Source of the DNA: Romanomermis culicivorax
Taxonomy: Eukaryota > Nematoda > Enoplea > Mermithida > Mermithidae
Reading direction: 5' to 3'
Assembly: GCA_963922205.1 (NCBI GenBank)
Contig: CAWUHX010000393.1
Location: 124,001 to 188,000 of the forward strand
Length of the DNA stretch: 64,000 nucleotides
A model generated the notes under the pieces. That model had not been told where the DNA came from. It saw nothing but the letters and a program-made list of their open reading frames with translations, and did not search any database. Positions 23,914 through 36,864 of this stretch are shown in pieces. Within the stretch, counting starts at the first letter, position 1; each line of letters opens with the position of its first letter. A program made the translations under genes and the position numbers.

Positions 23914-24489
23914 TGTTGTAGTGTGTTTTCCACCGATTTTTTATCGTTTTGTCAAAGCGCGTTAGAGGCCCGCAGGTGGCAAGTGGAGAGAGCAACGCGG
24001 ACCACCAGTAGCCATCTTACTGTAGCGCACGTCGGTACGCGTGCGCTGGTCTCTCTCAATCATCATTATTAGTGTTATAATTTTATATGTTTACTTACTA
24101 GTTGTGCGCCCCGTTGGCCACCACTAGCCTATACTCGCCGCCTCCCACCACGCCTTTTCGCTTTTCTCTCACCCATGCGTGGGAGTTGATTTTGCGTTTT
24201 TTATTTGTTCCGCCCATCTCCGTTTTGTTCACGTAAGTTTTCGTCTATTATTGCGTAGTATTAAAAGGTAGGAAAATCCTCGCCTTTCAATCTTGCGTAA
24301 CAAGGGAGGCAATTAAAGAAAGCAGATCTTTCTTTAATTGTTGGGACAATTAGTGTTGGGGTTTAAGTACCAGTAATTAGATTATCGGGTAAACGTGGGT
24401 GTGGGAAGCAGGTACATTAAGGACACAACCTCGGAATCCCAATCCTGCTCATGCCGCATCGTCTCCGCCCCAAAGGACAAGGTACAACA
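23914..24489 (+). repeat. 5' LTR of element 1
   Basis: Runs TGTTGTAGTG to GGTACAACA and is repeated at 37277. It contains a consensus splice donor (CAC|GTAAGT, donor at 24233) that could serve spliced mRNA for the third ORF. The gag frame is already open inside the LTR. Confidence 0.93.
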
Positions 24490-24490
24490 C

Positions 24491-24504
24491 TGGTGACCGT
24501 TTGG
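24491..24504 (+). promoter_or_regulatory. Primer binding site of element 1
   Basis: TGGTGACCGTTTGG follows the LTR after one base. TGG is the complement of a tRNA CCA end, as expected for tRNA priming. The tRNA was not identified. The gag-only element at 40712 has a related site (TGGTGACCG). Confidence 0.75.
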
Positions 24505-24626
24505 ATTGTACGCTGCCTCTCCCCGCCGTTGCGTTGCATCCGAAAACACTCAAAGAATCCAAAATTCGACCCCCCCGCAGGTGCACCAAAGGGTACAAAA
24601 GAGGTTACTATACCCTGCAAAAAAAG

Positions 24627-26891
24627 ATGCCAACGGTAAGCCACAAACCACAGGACTTCACCCGCTTTCCGTCGCGATCCAGTTCTCCGAACGCCGCCAC
24701 AGCCGCACGCCGTGCCCTATGTTTTGATCAAATGCTATTGCCGCGACCGTCAAATATTACGCAATCGACAGCGGTACCCACGGTAAGCCTCCCGCCCCAT
24801 AATCCGCCCTTGTCTAACTTCAGTATTCCGGCGCTGGACGGGACAGCACAACCGCAAGTACCGCTCATTCCCGCAACCACGGCGATGATCAATTCTCATC
24901 CCCCGTGGTCGCAAAATCAAAACCCCCTTATCGCCGCCGTAAATTGCCCTAACGCGCCGCCCGCACTGCAAATGCCGCCGCAAGGTGCCCCGGCCCGAAA
25001 TAACAATGATCAAACCGTTGCCAGAACCGACTCTTCCGAATCCTTTGTCAATATCGAACCACTGCAAGACCCAGCCGCCACCCGTGCTTCAGTAAACAAT
25101 CACCGCAGCAGCCTAGCCATCGCAAACGCCAACAAAGTTCAAAATTTTCGAATTGAAGCACGCGACGCGCTGGACCAACTCAACACCGCTGCCGCGCGCA
25201 TAACCAACAATGTTCCTACTGTACAAACAATCGATCAAATTATCGGCGCCATTTCCGACCAATTCCAAGCCCAGCAATTACGCGTCCAACGCCAAATCCA
25301 GGAACAAACCAAAGCCACAAACGCGCGTTTCGCCGCACTCGCCGAGCAAATGCAACAATTGATTTCCACAACCGCCGCCGCAACTCATGCGCGAAATCCG
25401 CCCACACCAAGACCGCCGCCGGTGTCCTCACGGTTTCACGGCCAGGAAACAAGAGATATTTATATCCCAAACGAAACTCTCCGTGAAACTGAACCGGCTC
25501 CAGTCTTTGGCAGGCTACCAAACCAAGTCAAACCTAAAGCACCGTCGACGGATACACTGTACAATAACGAATTTGCCCGCACTACGCGCGCCGACGAAGA
25601 TTTACACCGTTCCGCGCTTCAAATACGCCCACCGCCCGCGTTCCGCACTTCAAAGACGCCCACCACCTGCACGTCTCATCGTGAAGAAGATAGCCGCATC
25701 AAAACAATTGTCGACAATATGCTCCCGCTGATTATCGACAGCGCCGCGACAAATAAACGCCTGCTACGTTTTTTCATCCGCCTGGAAAACGAGTTCGGCT
25801 ACGATGCCTCCAACCACGTAAAGATGAGCGCCCTACGCCGACTCACCCGTGACACGCCGAGCGATATGATCCAAGATATGACTCGATACGAAGACGCCAA
25901 ACATTTGCTCATGTTCCAATTGGCTCCCGATTGCAACCCGATGACCCTCAAACACGAGCTCGCGTCAATCACCCCAGAAGTTGGAGAAGAACCCCCCGCG
26001 TTTTTGAGCAAGGTAATGACTTATGTACAATTATTGTATCAGCATGAAGATCAAACCTTTCGGCACAAACAAGTAATTGACACCTTTTTGACCAAGATGC
26101 CTGTTTTCTATCAACTAACAATTGGTGAACAAGCGAAAGGCTTCAGGAATGTCCAACAATTGGCCGATGCGGTAGCTAAAGCCCGTAGTGTCCTCAATGC
26201 AACCAAAGCCGAAATTGGAATTGCGGAAAGACCCATCCTTGTAAATCAAGCCGATCAGGACGCACCACCACCGAAGTCTCCGCAACCATTTGATGGCCAC
26301 TATGAACGCCGCCGCAGCATGGACCGTCCTCAAAACCGTTACCGCGAGCGCTCTCCCTCTATGGATCACAGAATTCAAAATCCAGCAGCACCACCTGCTA
26401 AATTTGTCTCTTTTCAACGGCAAGCAATAGAAACACCGCCGCCGCAACCACCACGCACGGAGATGCTATTGGAACAGTTGATTCAGCGATACGACCGCGA
26501 CTATGAAGAAAGAAAATCACGACAACGCCTTGATTAAACGGTACCCAACAACAGACAACAGAGTCCGTGCCATCAATCTCAAAACAGAGAGCCGTACGCC
26601 AATCGCTTCGACTGATCCGCAAGCCGCGATCGCGCACCCACGACGCAACCTACAGGTCTTTGGTGTGATGCTCACAAATCCCGCACCCACAACATCGAAG
26701 ATTGCCTCTGGCTCAAGCGGCAAAATGCTCAACAGGTAACCCGACTTGAATCAAACCGCCCAAACTACGCCGCCCACCCACGGCAACCTGACTTCCGAAC
26801 CAATTCGAACGATGTCCATGGACAGCGCGATTGGGGACCCCGCCGCGGAGGACCGCCCCAACAAAGCACAAACTACGCCCGCGGCGCGTGA
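24627..26891 (+). pseudogene. gag: Element 1 gag, broken by stops
   Basis: The frame is open from inside the LTR; the first good methionine after the leader is at 24627 ([10 protein letters not shown]). The N-terminal part is rich in Pro, Ala, Asn and Gln. A capsid-like region follows (about 25690-26210, [12 protein letters not shown] ... [13 protein letters not shown]), matching element 2. The frame then meets TAA (26535-26537) and TGA (26613-26615), yet the nucleocapsid zinc knuckle continues in that same frame at 26664-26705: C-x2-H-x4-H-x4-C, reading CDAHKSRTHNIEDC. A Gly/Arg-rich tail ends at a third stop (26889-26891). The knuckle in the same frame beyond two stops shows these are nonsense mutations in a once-continuous gag-pol frame. 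Confidence 0.85.
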
Positions 26892-29800
26892 AACCATTTT
26901 TATGAAGGTAACTCTATACAGCACCCACATGATTTTGTTCAGAATACCTACGCTGTTTACCCGAACCATCAATTCCCGGCACCGTGGGAACAACATATTC
27001 ATTACAACGCTGTACCCGCTCCATACGTCACAACCCCGGCAGACTCATCGCGCGCTAGCTCTCAATCTTCAGAGTTACAACTAACCCTACCCGCACTTCC
27101 AGCACCAAATACCGCGTCAACACCCGCACTTGAAACATGCGCTAACAATCAATCGACATCCACGGCCAATATGGTTATCCCATCCAAAGAAATCCCTTCC
27201 GCCGCGCCGATTGTTAGCCCCGGCATAGTCTGTTGGAACCAATGCTCCGTTTTGTCCTCAGGTTTAGTCAAACACGCCTTCGACAAACAATCGCTCCAAC
27301 TCCCGATTTGCGGAAAAATCAAGGTAGCCGACGGCGCCGTTGTCAACGCTCATGGCCCGGTAGTCGTTACGATGGAATCCGCGTTCGGAGAGTACATGAT
27401 CAAATGCGTTATCCTCGTTGACGATGGAAATGACCAATGTATCATCAGGACCAATTTCCTCGCGCGCCCAGATATCCACGCCATTTTGAATTTTAAAGAT
27501 AATTACATAGAAATTCAAGACGTCAAACTGCCGCTCAAAGTAATCGCCTCGGTCCGCCCTTGAACGGAATTGTTCCTAAACGCCGCTAACGACAATGTCT
27601 TAGAAGAAATACCAGAGGACGAGCGAGTAAGTTTCTATGATGATAAATCCGATATTTTCAGCCAACCCGAAGAAATCGAAGTTGAACAACCAATACGGCA
27701 GGCTCAACCTAATCCGCACCAACCGCCCCCTTGGCGGCTGGAGGTTACCGAGCTCGCCGAACTGATTTTTCTCTTCGCCCAAGCTTCCGTTTCGATTTCG
27801 CCACACTGCCAACAATATGTCAAAAGTACCGTTTTTCCCACAACATCGGCGACTGTTCCCGACATGATTGTACAACCCCTCGCCACCGATAATGTAGCGG
27901 CAGAACTCCCAGTCGAAACCGCAGTTGTCAACATCACCAAGGGTCATTGCCCGCTTCTTTTCATTAACAATACACCAAACAGCATTAAACTGCGACCAAA
28001 TCAGCTCATCGCGATGGCAAAGCACACGCTAGAGTATTCCGAAACCTACACCGATTGCCAGATAGCAACCGCTGCCGCCGACCGCGACTTAACTGATCAC
28101 GAGCCGGCCGCACTCAATAAATCGTTCCCTGGCCACACCGCACAACAAAAGCTGGAGTACCCCCTAAACAAAATGACCCAAAAAACTTACGTTTCTGCCG
28201 CGCAAAGAGCAAAAGCCCTCAAGATGCTTCGACAACACCGTGATGTCTTCAGCCTCCCCGGCGACAAACCAACTATCACCAGCGAGTTGACCATCAGTAT
28301 CGACACCAGCACCGCAAAACCCATTTCCCGCCATTATTACCGCGCCACAATGGAGCAAAGACCGATTGTACGCCCCAATATCCAAGAAATGCTCGACAAT
28401 GATTTTATCGAACCATCCCGCTCGCCCTGGGCCGCACCGCTGTTCTTGGTAAAGAAAAAAGACGGCTCTTGGAGACCCGTTGTCGACTATCGTGGAACAA
28501 ATGACGTCACCCCAAGCGACAAATTTCGGATCCCACGCATTGACGATTATTTGGATGCAATGGGACACACGAAATTCTTCACCACCCTCGATCTCAAAGC
28601 AGGGTACTGGCAGGTACCCCTCGACGCCGACTCACGCGATAAAACAACCTTCATCTGCCAAGAAGGTTTGTTTCGATTCAAAGTTTTGCCATTCGGCTTG
28701 AAGAACGCGCCCGCCAAATTTCAACGTCTAATGGAAGGAATCCTCTGACCGTACATTTGGAAAATTTGCCTCGTTTATATCGACCATATTATTATTTTTT
28801 CGAATTGGTTCGAAGAACATTTGGAACATCTACAAATCATTTTCGACGCCCTCCGCGCAGCCAACCTCACGCTTCGGCCTGACAAATGCGAATTCCTGCC
28901 GCCGCAAGTCAAGTTCCTGGGACATCTTCTTAGCACCCGCGGAATTGCTGCCGATCCAGAGAAAGTCAAAGCTATCCCCCAATACGAATTTCCGAAAACC
29001 AAAAAAGGTATGCAAAGTTTTTTAGGCCTAGTCCAATGGTGCAAACGATTCATCCCGAACTTGGCAACGTTGTCCAGTCCTTTGTACGGACTCCTACGAA
29101 AAGACGCCCAATATATCGCCAACGATGAACATCATGCCGCGTTTGAGGGCATCAAAGCAGCCCTCACGACATCGCCTTTCCTCCGCTACCCAGTCTACGA
29201 TGGCAAAGCTCAGTTCGTTATTCAAACCGACGCCAGTACGACCGCCATCCGAGCAATCTTGTATCAAGAAAATGGACACAATCAATGGGTCATCGCCTAC
29301 AATAGTCGCATACTCACCGACGCCAAAACCCACTACAGTACAACTGAGCGTGAATGCCTCGCCATTGTCTACGGCTTCCGGATGTACCGCCACTATGTGT
29401 ATGGCCAGAAAGTTATTGTTCGCACCGACCACAAGCCCCTCGAATGGCTCAAAGATGAAAAACACCGGAACTCGCGCCTCCAACATTTCGCAATTAACCT
29501 CCAGGACTATGATTATAAAGTTGAATACTTTAAGGGAAAAGACAAAGCTTGCGCCGATTTCCTGTCCAGGAAGAATGACCGCGACAAATCCCCAATCCAG
29601 ACCGCCGAGAATTTGACCGCCACGATTTTCCGCGAGAATTTCCACCCTGCTGGTGCAACTACGGACACCGACTTAACGGTACCGGAACTACGCCCAGCAG
29701 CAGCCTCACCGCCCACGGAAGTTGACATGGAAATCCCCATCACCCGTGCAATGACCAAAAAGACCATCAGTCAACCCACACTCTCTAATTCAATGCCAAC

Positions 29801-31119
29801 AGCTGTCGACCAGGAACCGCCACCGACCGAGGTCATTACGATCGCCGCTCACGAGGAAGTTTTGAAAGCTCAAGCCGCGGATCCAGTCATAACAAAAATC
29901 ATCGCCACCCTCCGAACAGACAACGCCGCCAAACAACCACCGATTTTCTTCCTCGAAGACCAAATTTTGTATCGTCAACTTAAAGATGTCAAACAATTAG
30001 TCGTACTCGCCTCCATGGTCGACCAAACTCTTCACCAGTTCCATGGCGCGAAATTTTTGAATCATCAAGGAACAAACCGCACACTAGCAGCAATTAAAGC
30101 TCACTTTTGGTGGCCCCATATGGAAGAGAGCGTTCGAGACTGGATTAAAACTTGCAAAATTTGCCAACTAACAACGCCGCGCACATCACCGCCTCCGCCA
30201 CTGCTGCCGATTCAACCCAAACATCCATTTGAGATCGTGGCAACCCACATCGTCAACATTTCGCCCATAGGTGAGAAACGCCCCTATGTCATTGTTTTTC
30301 AGGATTACTTTACAAAATTCGTGTCGGCCCACCCGATACCAGATCAAAAGGCTTCAACAATAGTGGAATGTTTCATCAACAACATTGTCCTCACGCAGGG
30401 TAGCCCGCTCGTCCTCCTCTCCGATCAAGGTGGAAGCTTATGCAGGATATCTGCGAGCTTCTCAAAATCTGCAAGGTCAAAACGACGGCATACCCCCCCC
30501 CCAGTGCAACAGAATGGTCGAACGTTTCAATCAAACATTGATCACCCAGCTGAAGAAGTATACCGCCGACGATCCAGACAACTGGGAGCGCTACCTGCCC
30601 TACGCCGTGTTCGCCTACAATGCCACGCCGCATACAGCTACACGTCATTCACCTTTCAGTTTACTACGAGGATATGAGCCGCGCATAACCTTCGACTACG
30701 ACTGCGCCTGCCGACTCACTTTGCCGTTGAATTATGATGCCTATCAGCATATTCTTACGCAAGCGCAACTTAAAATGCACGAAAAAATTAAAGCTAACCT
30801 CTATGCAGCGGCCGCAGTCAGCAAAGAATACTTGGATCGCAAAGCCCGAAAACGCGATTTCGTCGTCAATGACTTAGTTCTGTTAACCAATACGCGCAAG
30901 GCCAACAAGATTCAACCCGACTTCATCGGACCTTTTCTTATCACAGACGCCTACCGCGCAGCCGAAAACGTTGTCACCATCGATTCACTCGATGCGCCCG
31001 GCCGCCCGCAAACCGTCTCCATAACGCTTCTAAAACCGTTCGTCCCGCGACTCGCAAAGGACGCGTTCGAAAACGAAGAAGGTGGACCATGTATGCCCCA
31101 CACCTCTCGCCGGCAATAG
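26892..31119 (+). pseudogene. pol: Element 1 pol (PR-RT-RH-IN), inactive
   Basis: It continues the gag frame. Protease (about 27180-27563) is recognised by its flaps (VADGAVVNAHG, ARPDIHAI), but the catalytic DTG is replaced by VCWN before QCSVLSS, so it is dead. TGA at 27561 and 28746 interrupt the frame. RT (about 28300-28850) has [16 protein letters not shown] and LPFGLKNAP, but the active YIDD reads YIDH (28776-28787). RNase H (about 29200-29580) keeps TDAS and [11 protein letters not shown]. Integrase (about 30030-31000) keeps the zinc-binding His/Cys and SDQGG, but the first catalytic Asp is His (VATHIVN). Near 30430 and at a poly-C run (about 30491-30500) the frame shifts twice, with loss of a few codons. 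The C-terminal part is then open to 31119. Confidence 0.88.
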
Positions 31120-31627
31120 TTTGCTTTGAAACTCTTCTTTTGTGATACGGCGCTCATCACGCTGCATTGTAAATAATCTTCACATTTGTTTAATTTAGAT
31201 CATGGCGACCTCGTTGATGAGCAGAGATGCACAGCAGTTTCGAAACACTTCCCTTCGACCCCTCTCTTACAAACACTCGGCCGACTTTACACCGTCACCC
31301 TACACCTTGCCCCGGTCCCCAAATTTTTGTGATAGGAGGGGGTTTCTTCTTTAATGTTAGGTTCTGTTCAGGGCGAGGCCATTCAGTTTATTTCCACCGG
31401 ACCCTGGCCGCTATCACTCTCATAAGACTAATTGGGAAAGGTTGATTGTAGTCCCCATTAACATAGTGGTGTTTGTGTTGCTTTTCGTAACGGTAGTGTT
31501 TGCATTTTCTTACTTTACACTTTCTTCACCTTTCACCGGCTTATTCTTTTACTATTTCATTTCCACTTTTCGCTTCCATCCGCAATAGTCGCCTTTTCCA
31601 GCTGCTCTTCAAAATTTACTTTTCAAG
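31120..31627 (+). other. Gap between pol and ORF3 of element 1
   Basis: Noncoding. The 3' end has pyrimidine-rich stretches with candidate acceptors (for example CCTTTTCCAG near 31603), which could bring a capped leader to the ORF3 start codon at 31628. Confidence 0.4.
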
Positions 31628-34600
31628 ATGACGACGCTGTCGACCAGATACACCTCCACGGCCGACGAGCCTCCCCGGTATCGTGAGTCAATCAACGTCA
31701 ATGAACGATACGTACGTTGGGCCGAGCAGCAGCCCCACCAAAACGATCTAAGCTTTGCCTGCGACGGTATTTTCCTCACATTTTATGCTTCTGCAGCTTA
31801 TTCTTGTGTGCTCTTTTGCTTGGGACCCCATGGGTAACTCCCCCACTCCGTAATTTTGCGCCAGAGATCCATGGTCAGCCGCCGCGATCCACGCCATCGT
31901 CAAGTTGTGGCCTCCTCAGTCCACAACCGGCGGCTGCTTTGATTTCCGCATACGAAAACTCTCGTTATCTCGCTATCGTAGCCCGATTCAGTTGTCCAAA
32001 TGTGCCCATCAAGGTGACATCGCGGCCCAAGCCAACGTCTTCTTAGAGCATGTGCCCTCCTAACCAATCGAAAGCAACACCCCGCCTCCCTCCTGGTTCA
32101 CGTTTAAATCATCCTTTAATTCCCATTCCGCTCTTTCGAATTGGTGCCCCATGTGTCACATGATGAAAATCGCGCTTGCTCTTGTTTAGAAAACAACGTC
32201 AAATGCCTGACCCGCGTTGCCGATTTGGAGTGGTGGTACATATCCATGTACGCACGACCCCCGAATGTGTTGCCGCCACCGATATTCCTCTCACCCGGAA
32301 GTTTGGGGCAGGCCTTGGCCGCCCAACCCACACCAAACTTCCGTGGCTATACGCTGGTGGGTTTCGACACTGAATCGATCATGGCTGCAGATATGAAACA
32401 TTTCCAGTTTACCGTGCCCATGCCAGCTGACCCCACGGCGTCTAGCTACCCTCGGTACGTTCAACTCGCATTCCCGAACCGCACGATGTTTGTCTTTGAA
32501 ACGTTCACCGCTACCCCAGAAGATTGAACCGCGCTATTCTCCCTAGTCGACGGCGAACACACCATCGTAGTTTCCTTCGATGGAGCCGACGATTGGGCGG
32601 GAATATATGCTCTTTTGGGTACTCAATTCCGGACTGATCGGCAAAAGAAAAACAAAGATCCCGTCCTAAAAGCCATTCATTTCGACGCATACCGCGTTAT
32701 TCGAAACATCGACATATCCCCGCCACTGTACGAGCTGGCGCGACGAATTGGCTTCTTACCCGAAAAATGTACGCTAAAAGAAACCATTTCCGCCATGTGG
32801 GTGCTGGATGTTTCCAAACTCACGCTACGCTTCCCGGCAGCCCTGCGTTTCTTCAACAACCCGACGACCTCGTTTTTGCAATCCAACGTCCTCGCCTATG
32901 CGGCCCTCGATGCTTACTATCCGTTATTGTTGTTTCTGGCTTTTGGTTGCTACGGCTTCATCCCCGACGTTTACACCGCCCCCGCGTTGTTTCCCCACGA
33001 CTCGCTGGATGCTGCCAAAATCGACCACCTCGCCGAATACATTATCGCCGCCTTTCACAATGTCGCGTTGTCGGATGTCTTACCCCCCGACTACGCCAAC
33101 CGAATATACCCGACGACATCCCAAGTCGCCTTACTTGCGATTATGTGAGACGAAGTTCTTTCTGCCTACAAATTTTTCATGTATGATTGCACAGCGTCCG
33201 ACCATGGTCGGTCTTTTTGTTTAGGAACGGTAACCAATGGCTTCCGGGACCTCAAAGCTTTGACGCACACAACCCATCCAAAGCTTCTCCCCGTTCCGAA
33301 GGCCCCAAAGAAAAAGAAAAAGAAACAAAAAGATGATTGGAACAAATCACCGGACGTTTCCGAAGATGAAGATCGGGCTCTCAGACCACGATCCATGTTT
33401 GACGATCCCAAACCCCTTCAAGCAGCCGTCACATCGGCCATGAAGAGCAATCTCACTGATCGGATCATCGAGCTGCTCAACTTCCCGGTTTCCCGGATAT
33501 ACAAGTTGGCCATCCGCGATCAGATGCTATACAACAACCCCACGTTACTGCCGCTTCATCACGAGGTTGGAGATCTCTGGACAGAACCTGTTGCCTCCGA
33601 TCAACCCCTACGCGAGTGCACCTATTACGGTACTCATTATCATTATCACCCCTCCACCATCCTTAATTTTTTACAGGTGGACGGAGATTGGTTCCGCAAG
33701 CTAACTTCTTTCATGCCGTTGGCCACGCTTCTCCCATCACTGCGTTCCCCCGCAGAATACGCCTCTACCAACGTCCTACTGCTTCGTCACACTCAATCGA
33801 TGAAACCAGAAATATGCGTCGCGTTCTACGAGTGTATGTGGTATCGCAGCGACGGCAACCCCAACTCGCTCCTTACGAATTGGATGAATCACATCCCGGA
33901 ACGCGAACCGTGTTTCCCCAGCGATCCCGGCACGTATATCTGCAATCGGTTTGCATTACGCCCGATTGTGTTCAACGAAGACTTCCACATGGAAACGTCC
34001 GTCGAAGAAATCAAAATCAACGAACACGATTACACGGCCAATCCGCACAGTTGTTTCCATTTCTACTCCTCCTTTATTGCACTCATCGACTTTCAAAACC
34101 GTTTTTCATTCCCCGCGCCGGTGTACGCATACCCCATGCCGACTACGGCTTCGGCACAAACGCTCACCGCTGAGGAACTGCTCGAACGCCCCATCGATGT
34201 CGAAGTCAAACCCGCCGATGACGAACTACTTGATACGCCAGTTTTCGACCTTAACATAGCGAAGCTGCCGCCATCAACAGATGGTCGGTCCTTCCTATGC
34301 CCGCCGCACCATCTGACATAACGGCTACTGCTACGCAGATCTCCGATTTCTTGAAACTCACGCTCGACAAAATTTCCAATATTGCCCTGGCTCCGATGGA
34401 CGAATCTACTCCTATCCAACCCGCCGCGATTGATTCCGAGACTATGACGTCAGAACAAATGTTGACCGATATACCCGAAGAAGGCACGGTAGATCAATCT
34501 ACGTCTATGGACGTCGCCCTCATAGAAACCGCTGCTACGATACCGACCATGGCACCCGCCATGGACCCACGAATATATTTGGCGACACCGGCAGTTTTGC

Positions 34601-36864
34601 CAGGACCTCCGATAATTGCCACCGTTGCCGCAGCCAGGTATAGTGCTCCCCTACGTTTTTCGCAACAGATTATTTCAGCTACTCAATGGGACGCCTTGGC
34701 TGCAGCGCTCGCCGCGTATCATTTTCCGCCACCGCCGCCCGGTATGTTGTTCCCTGAACATCAGTGGAAAGATTTCCCAGCAGCGCTAAAGGACGAGATA
34801 CAACGAATTTTGCTGCCTCCACCAACATTGATCGCCCCGGTCCGGCAAGTCGCCCAAACGGCTCCGGTAATGGTACAACCCGTCCTGCAAACACCGGCTC
34901 CTTTACCGCCACCGGTCACATCACAACCCCCACCGATGCCGCAACCGCCGCAACCCACGACTCTAGTGCCGCCGACGGCGCCTGTGGATGTTCAAACCCC
35001 ACAGGCTCCCGGCACGTCCGGGCCGGCTCTAGATCGCTATGGTAATCCTATCTGAAGACCCGGCAGGTATGAACACTCAACAAAACGAAAACAACACCTT
35101 CAGGAAGAATCAGCGTACCGCAAATCTCACGAAACGCGAACAACGGACGAACCAAGCATGCGGCATAGGCCGCCACCCAGCACTACTCCTGCTGAGCGCG
35201 GCAGAACGCCCAGCGAACGTACAACTCGAGGCCGGGAACAATGCGATAAACAGAAAGCCCGCGAAGAGGCTGAAAGATCTTCGCACGCCATGTCGACGCC
35301 AAAACCCAAAGTTACGTCATCCAAAACAGCAGCGCCGGCAACAAAACTGCCGCCTGCCCATCAAACCCATAGTCAAAGTTCACGTCACGAGTCTCACTCC
35401 CGTGATGATCGCCATCGTAGAGAAACGCAACAAACTCAACCAACCAGCCGTGATAGTTGTCGACAAGAACGCCGCGATGATGTACCGCCACATCGTACCC
35501 AAAGCGAACAAACTCACCAGGTGCATTCGACCGGTTTCTACGAAGAAGAACATCCCCGCCAGTTCCGCCAGTCACCGCCCAAGTTGACGGACTTTATTAG
35601 CCCGTTGCATAGAGACGCTGAAATCCAACGTCGTCTGGAAGCTTTGAAAAACTGGCCGAAAGACATATTCAAAGCTCCGCTTCCACCGCCTCCTATGGAC
35701 GTGGAACCCGCCATGTCAACTGCAACCACGATTCCGCCAACGGTTACATCGCAACCGCCTACAGTTCAGACAACTGGTACTATGACTACGGTAACCCACA
35801 CCACGTCGCTGCTGCCTACCGCCCCGACGTCGGCTCCGGTTGCTGCGTTCAAACAGCCACCAGTGGTCATTGGCACTAGACCGGTTCTTGGAGTTCCTCC
35901 GCCACCAAGTTCCGCACCAACTATCGAACCCCAGTTGCCTAGCGAAGCCACGCGATTACCAAATTATACGCATTTCCGAACCACCGATTCGCCGCATTGT
36001 GTTACGCTAGTAATGCCTCGCTACCCGCCGCATATCGATCCCGCCGTTGAGTTTTTCTCACCGCGCATGCTGCACAAAATGGTATTGATCAACTTCTTCG
36101 GCCGCCTCGGTATTTGCATCATCATGCCAGTGCACATCCGTGCTACGAATGCTTCGCTCACTTTGTACCAATATTTTCGAGACCACTACCACCCCGCATA
36201 TCGAGAACAACAACTGCCAATCTCGCACGACGTGGCCACTCTGATATTGAGATGGGTCGCTGGGCTTTGGGCTGAGGAGCTCAGCCTCATTGACACCGTT
36301 CACACCGCCCACTTAGCCCTTTTCCTATACGAAGCCCGCGGTTTGGATAACCCCTCGTGTCTGCTACAAGCCTATAACACCGCTGTAAGGCTAATAGACA
36401 GTTGGATGGCTTATCCGCGATACGCCCCGTTTCCACAACCGCCGGAAATCGCCGACATTCAACAAATTTATTTGCAATATCACAGCGAGACGGATCGCCC
36501 CGCACCCCTGCTGCGTCGGCATGACTTTTCTGCCCGGTGGAATCTCTTACCACCGCGACCGTTGCCGCCAACAGGGTTGCCGTCCGATCGCCCGTCACTA
36601 ATCGCCACTCAACTACCACCTCGCCGCATGAACCCGCTCTCGCCGCTTCAACCTCAAACGTATACCTCGTCTTCGCGCCGCCGCGATACCCACGATTACG
36701 GTCAAAACCGCTATTCCCGTGATATCCGTTTTGATGGCCACGACGACCCTCGCAATCCACATGGCTACCACAACAATCGTTACCAACGAAACGAACGCGA
36801 CCGCCGCAATTCTACTCGAAACTACCGATCTGCATTCGATACTCGACACCGACACTGCCATTAG
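31628..36864 (+). pseudogene. Element 1 ORF3 with DEDDy exonuclease, split by stops
   Basis: Exon 1 (31628-31766, from ATG) ends in phase 1 at a GTATTT donor. Exon 2 starts at 32190 after TTGTTTAG and resumes in phase with NVKCLTRV, matching element 2 (NIKRLVRV). The exonuclease motifs follow: I, VGFDTE (Asp codon 32366, Glu 32372); II, SFDGADDW (Asp at 32588 or 32591); III, YAALDAYY (Tyr 32897, Asp 32909). This is the DEDDy pattern of RNase D, WRN and Mut-7 type 3'-5' exonucleases. Stops at 32525-32527 and 33146-33148, a frame change near 34300 and a stop near 35055 break the ORF. A Lys-rich stretch, Pro/Gln-rich linkers, a helical module (about 36150-36420, shared with element 2) and an Arg/Asn-rich tail complete it. 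It sits where env lies in retroviruses, but no membrane segment or signal peptide is seen. Confidence 0.82.
31767..32189 (+). other. Intron of element 1 ORF3
   Basis: A 423-bp GT-AG intron: donor GCGACG|GTATTTTC, acceptor CTTGTTTAG|AAAACAAC, phase 1. Its position and phase match the 621-bp intron of element 2, although the intron sequences differ. This is predicted from sequence, without RNA evidence. Confidence 0.72.

Noticed and set aside
23597..24072. Open stretches rich in Gln, Leu and Ala from the CAATTGCTCGC array
   Set aside because: A consequence of the short repeat in the foldback arm.
24399..24644. Gag start in the LTR at 24399
   Set aside because: The frame is open there, but 24399-24489 is LTR and present at both ends. 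The methionine at 24627 after the leader is the more likely start, though upstream initiation is not excluded.
29094..29645. Long minus-strand open stretches within the retrotransposons
   Set aside because: Shadows of the coding frames caused by codon bias in C+G-rich element 1; no domain on that strand.
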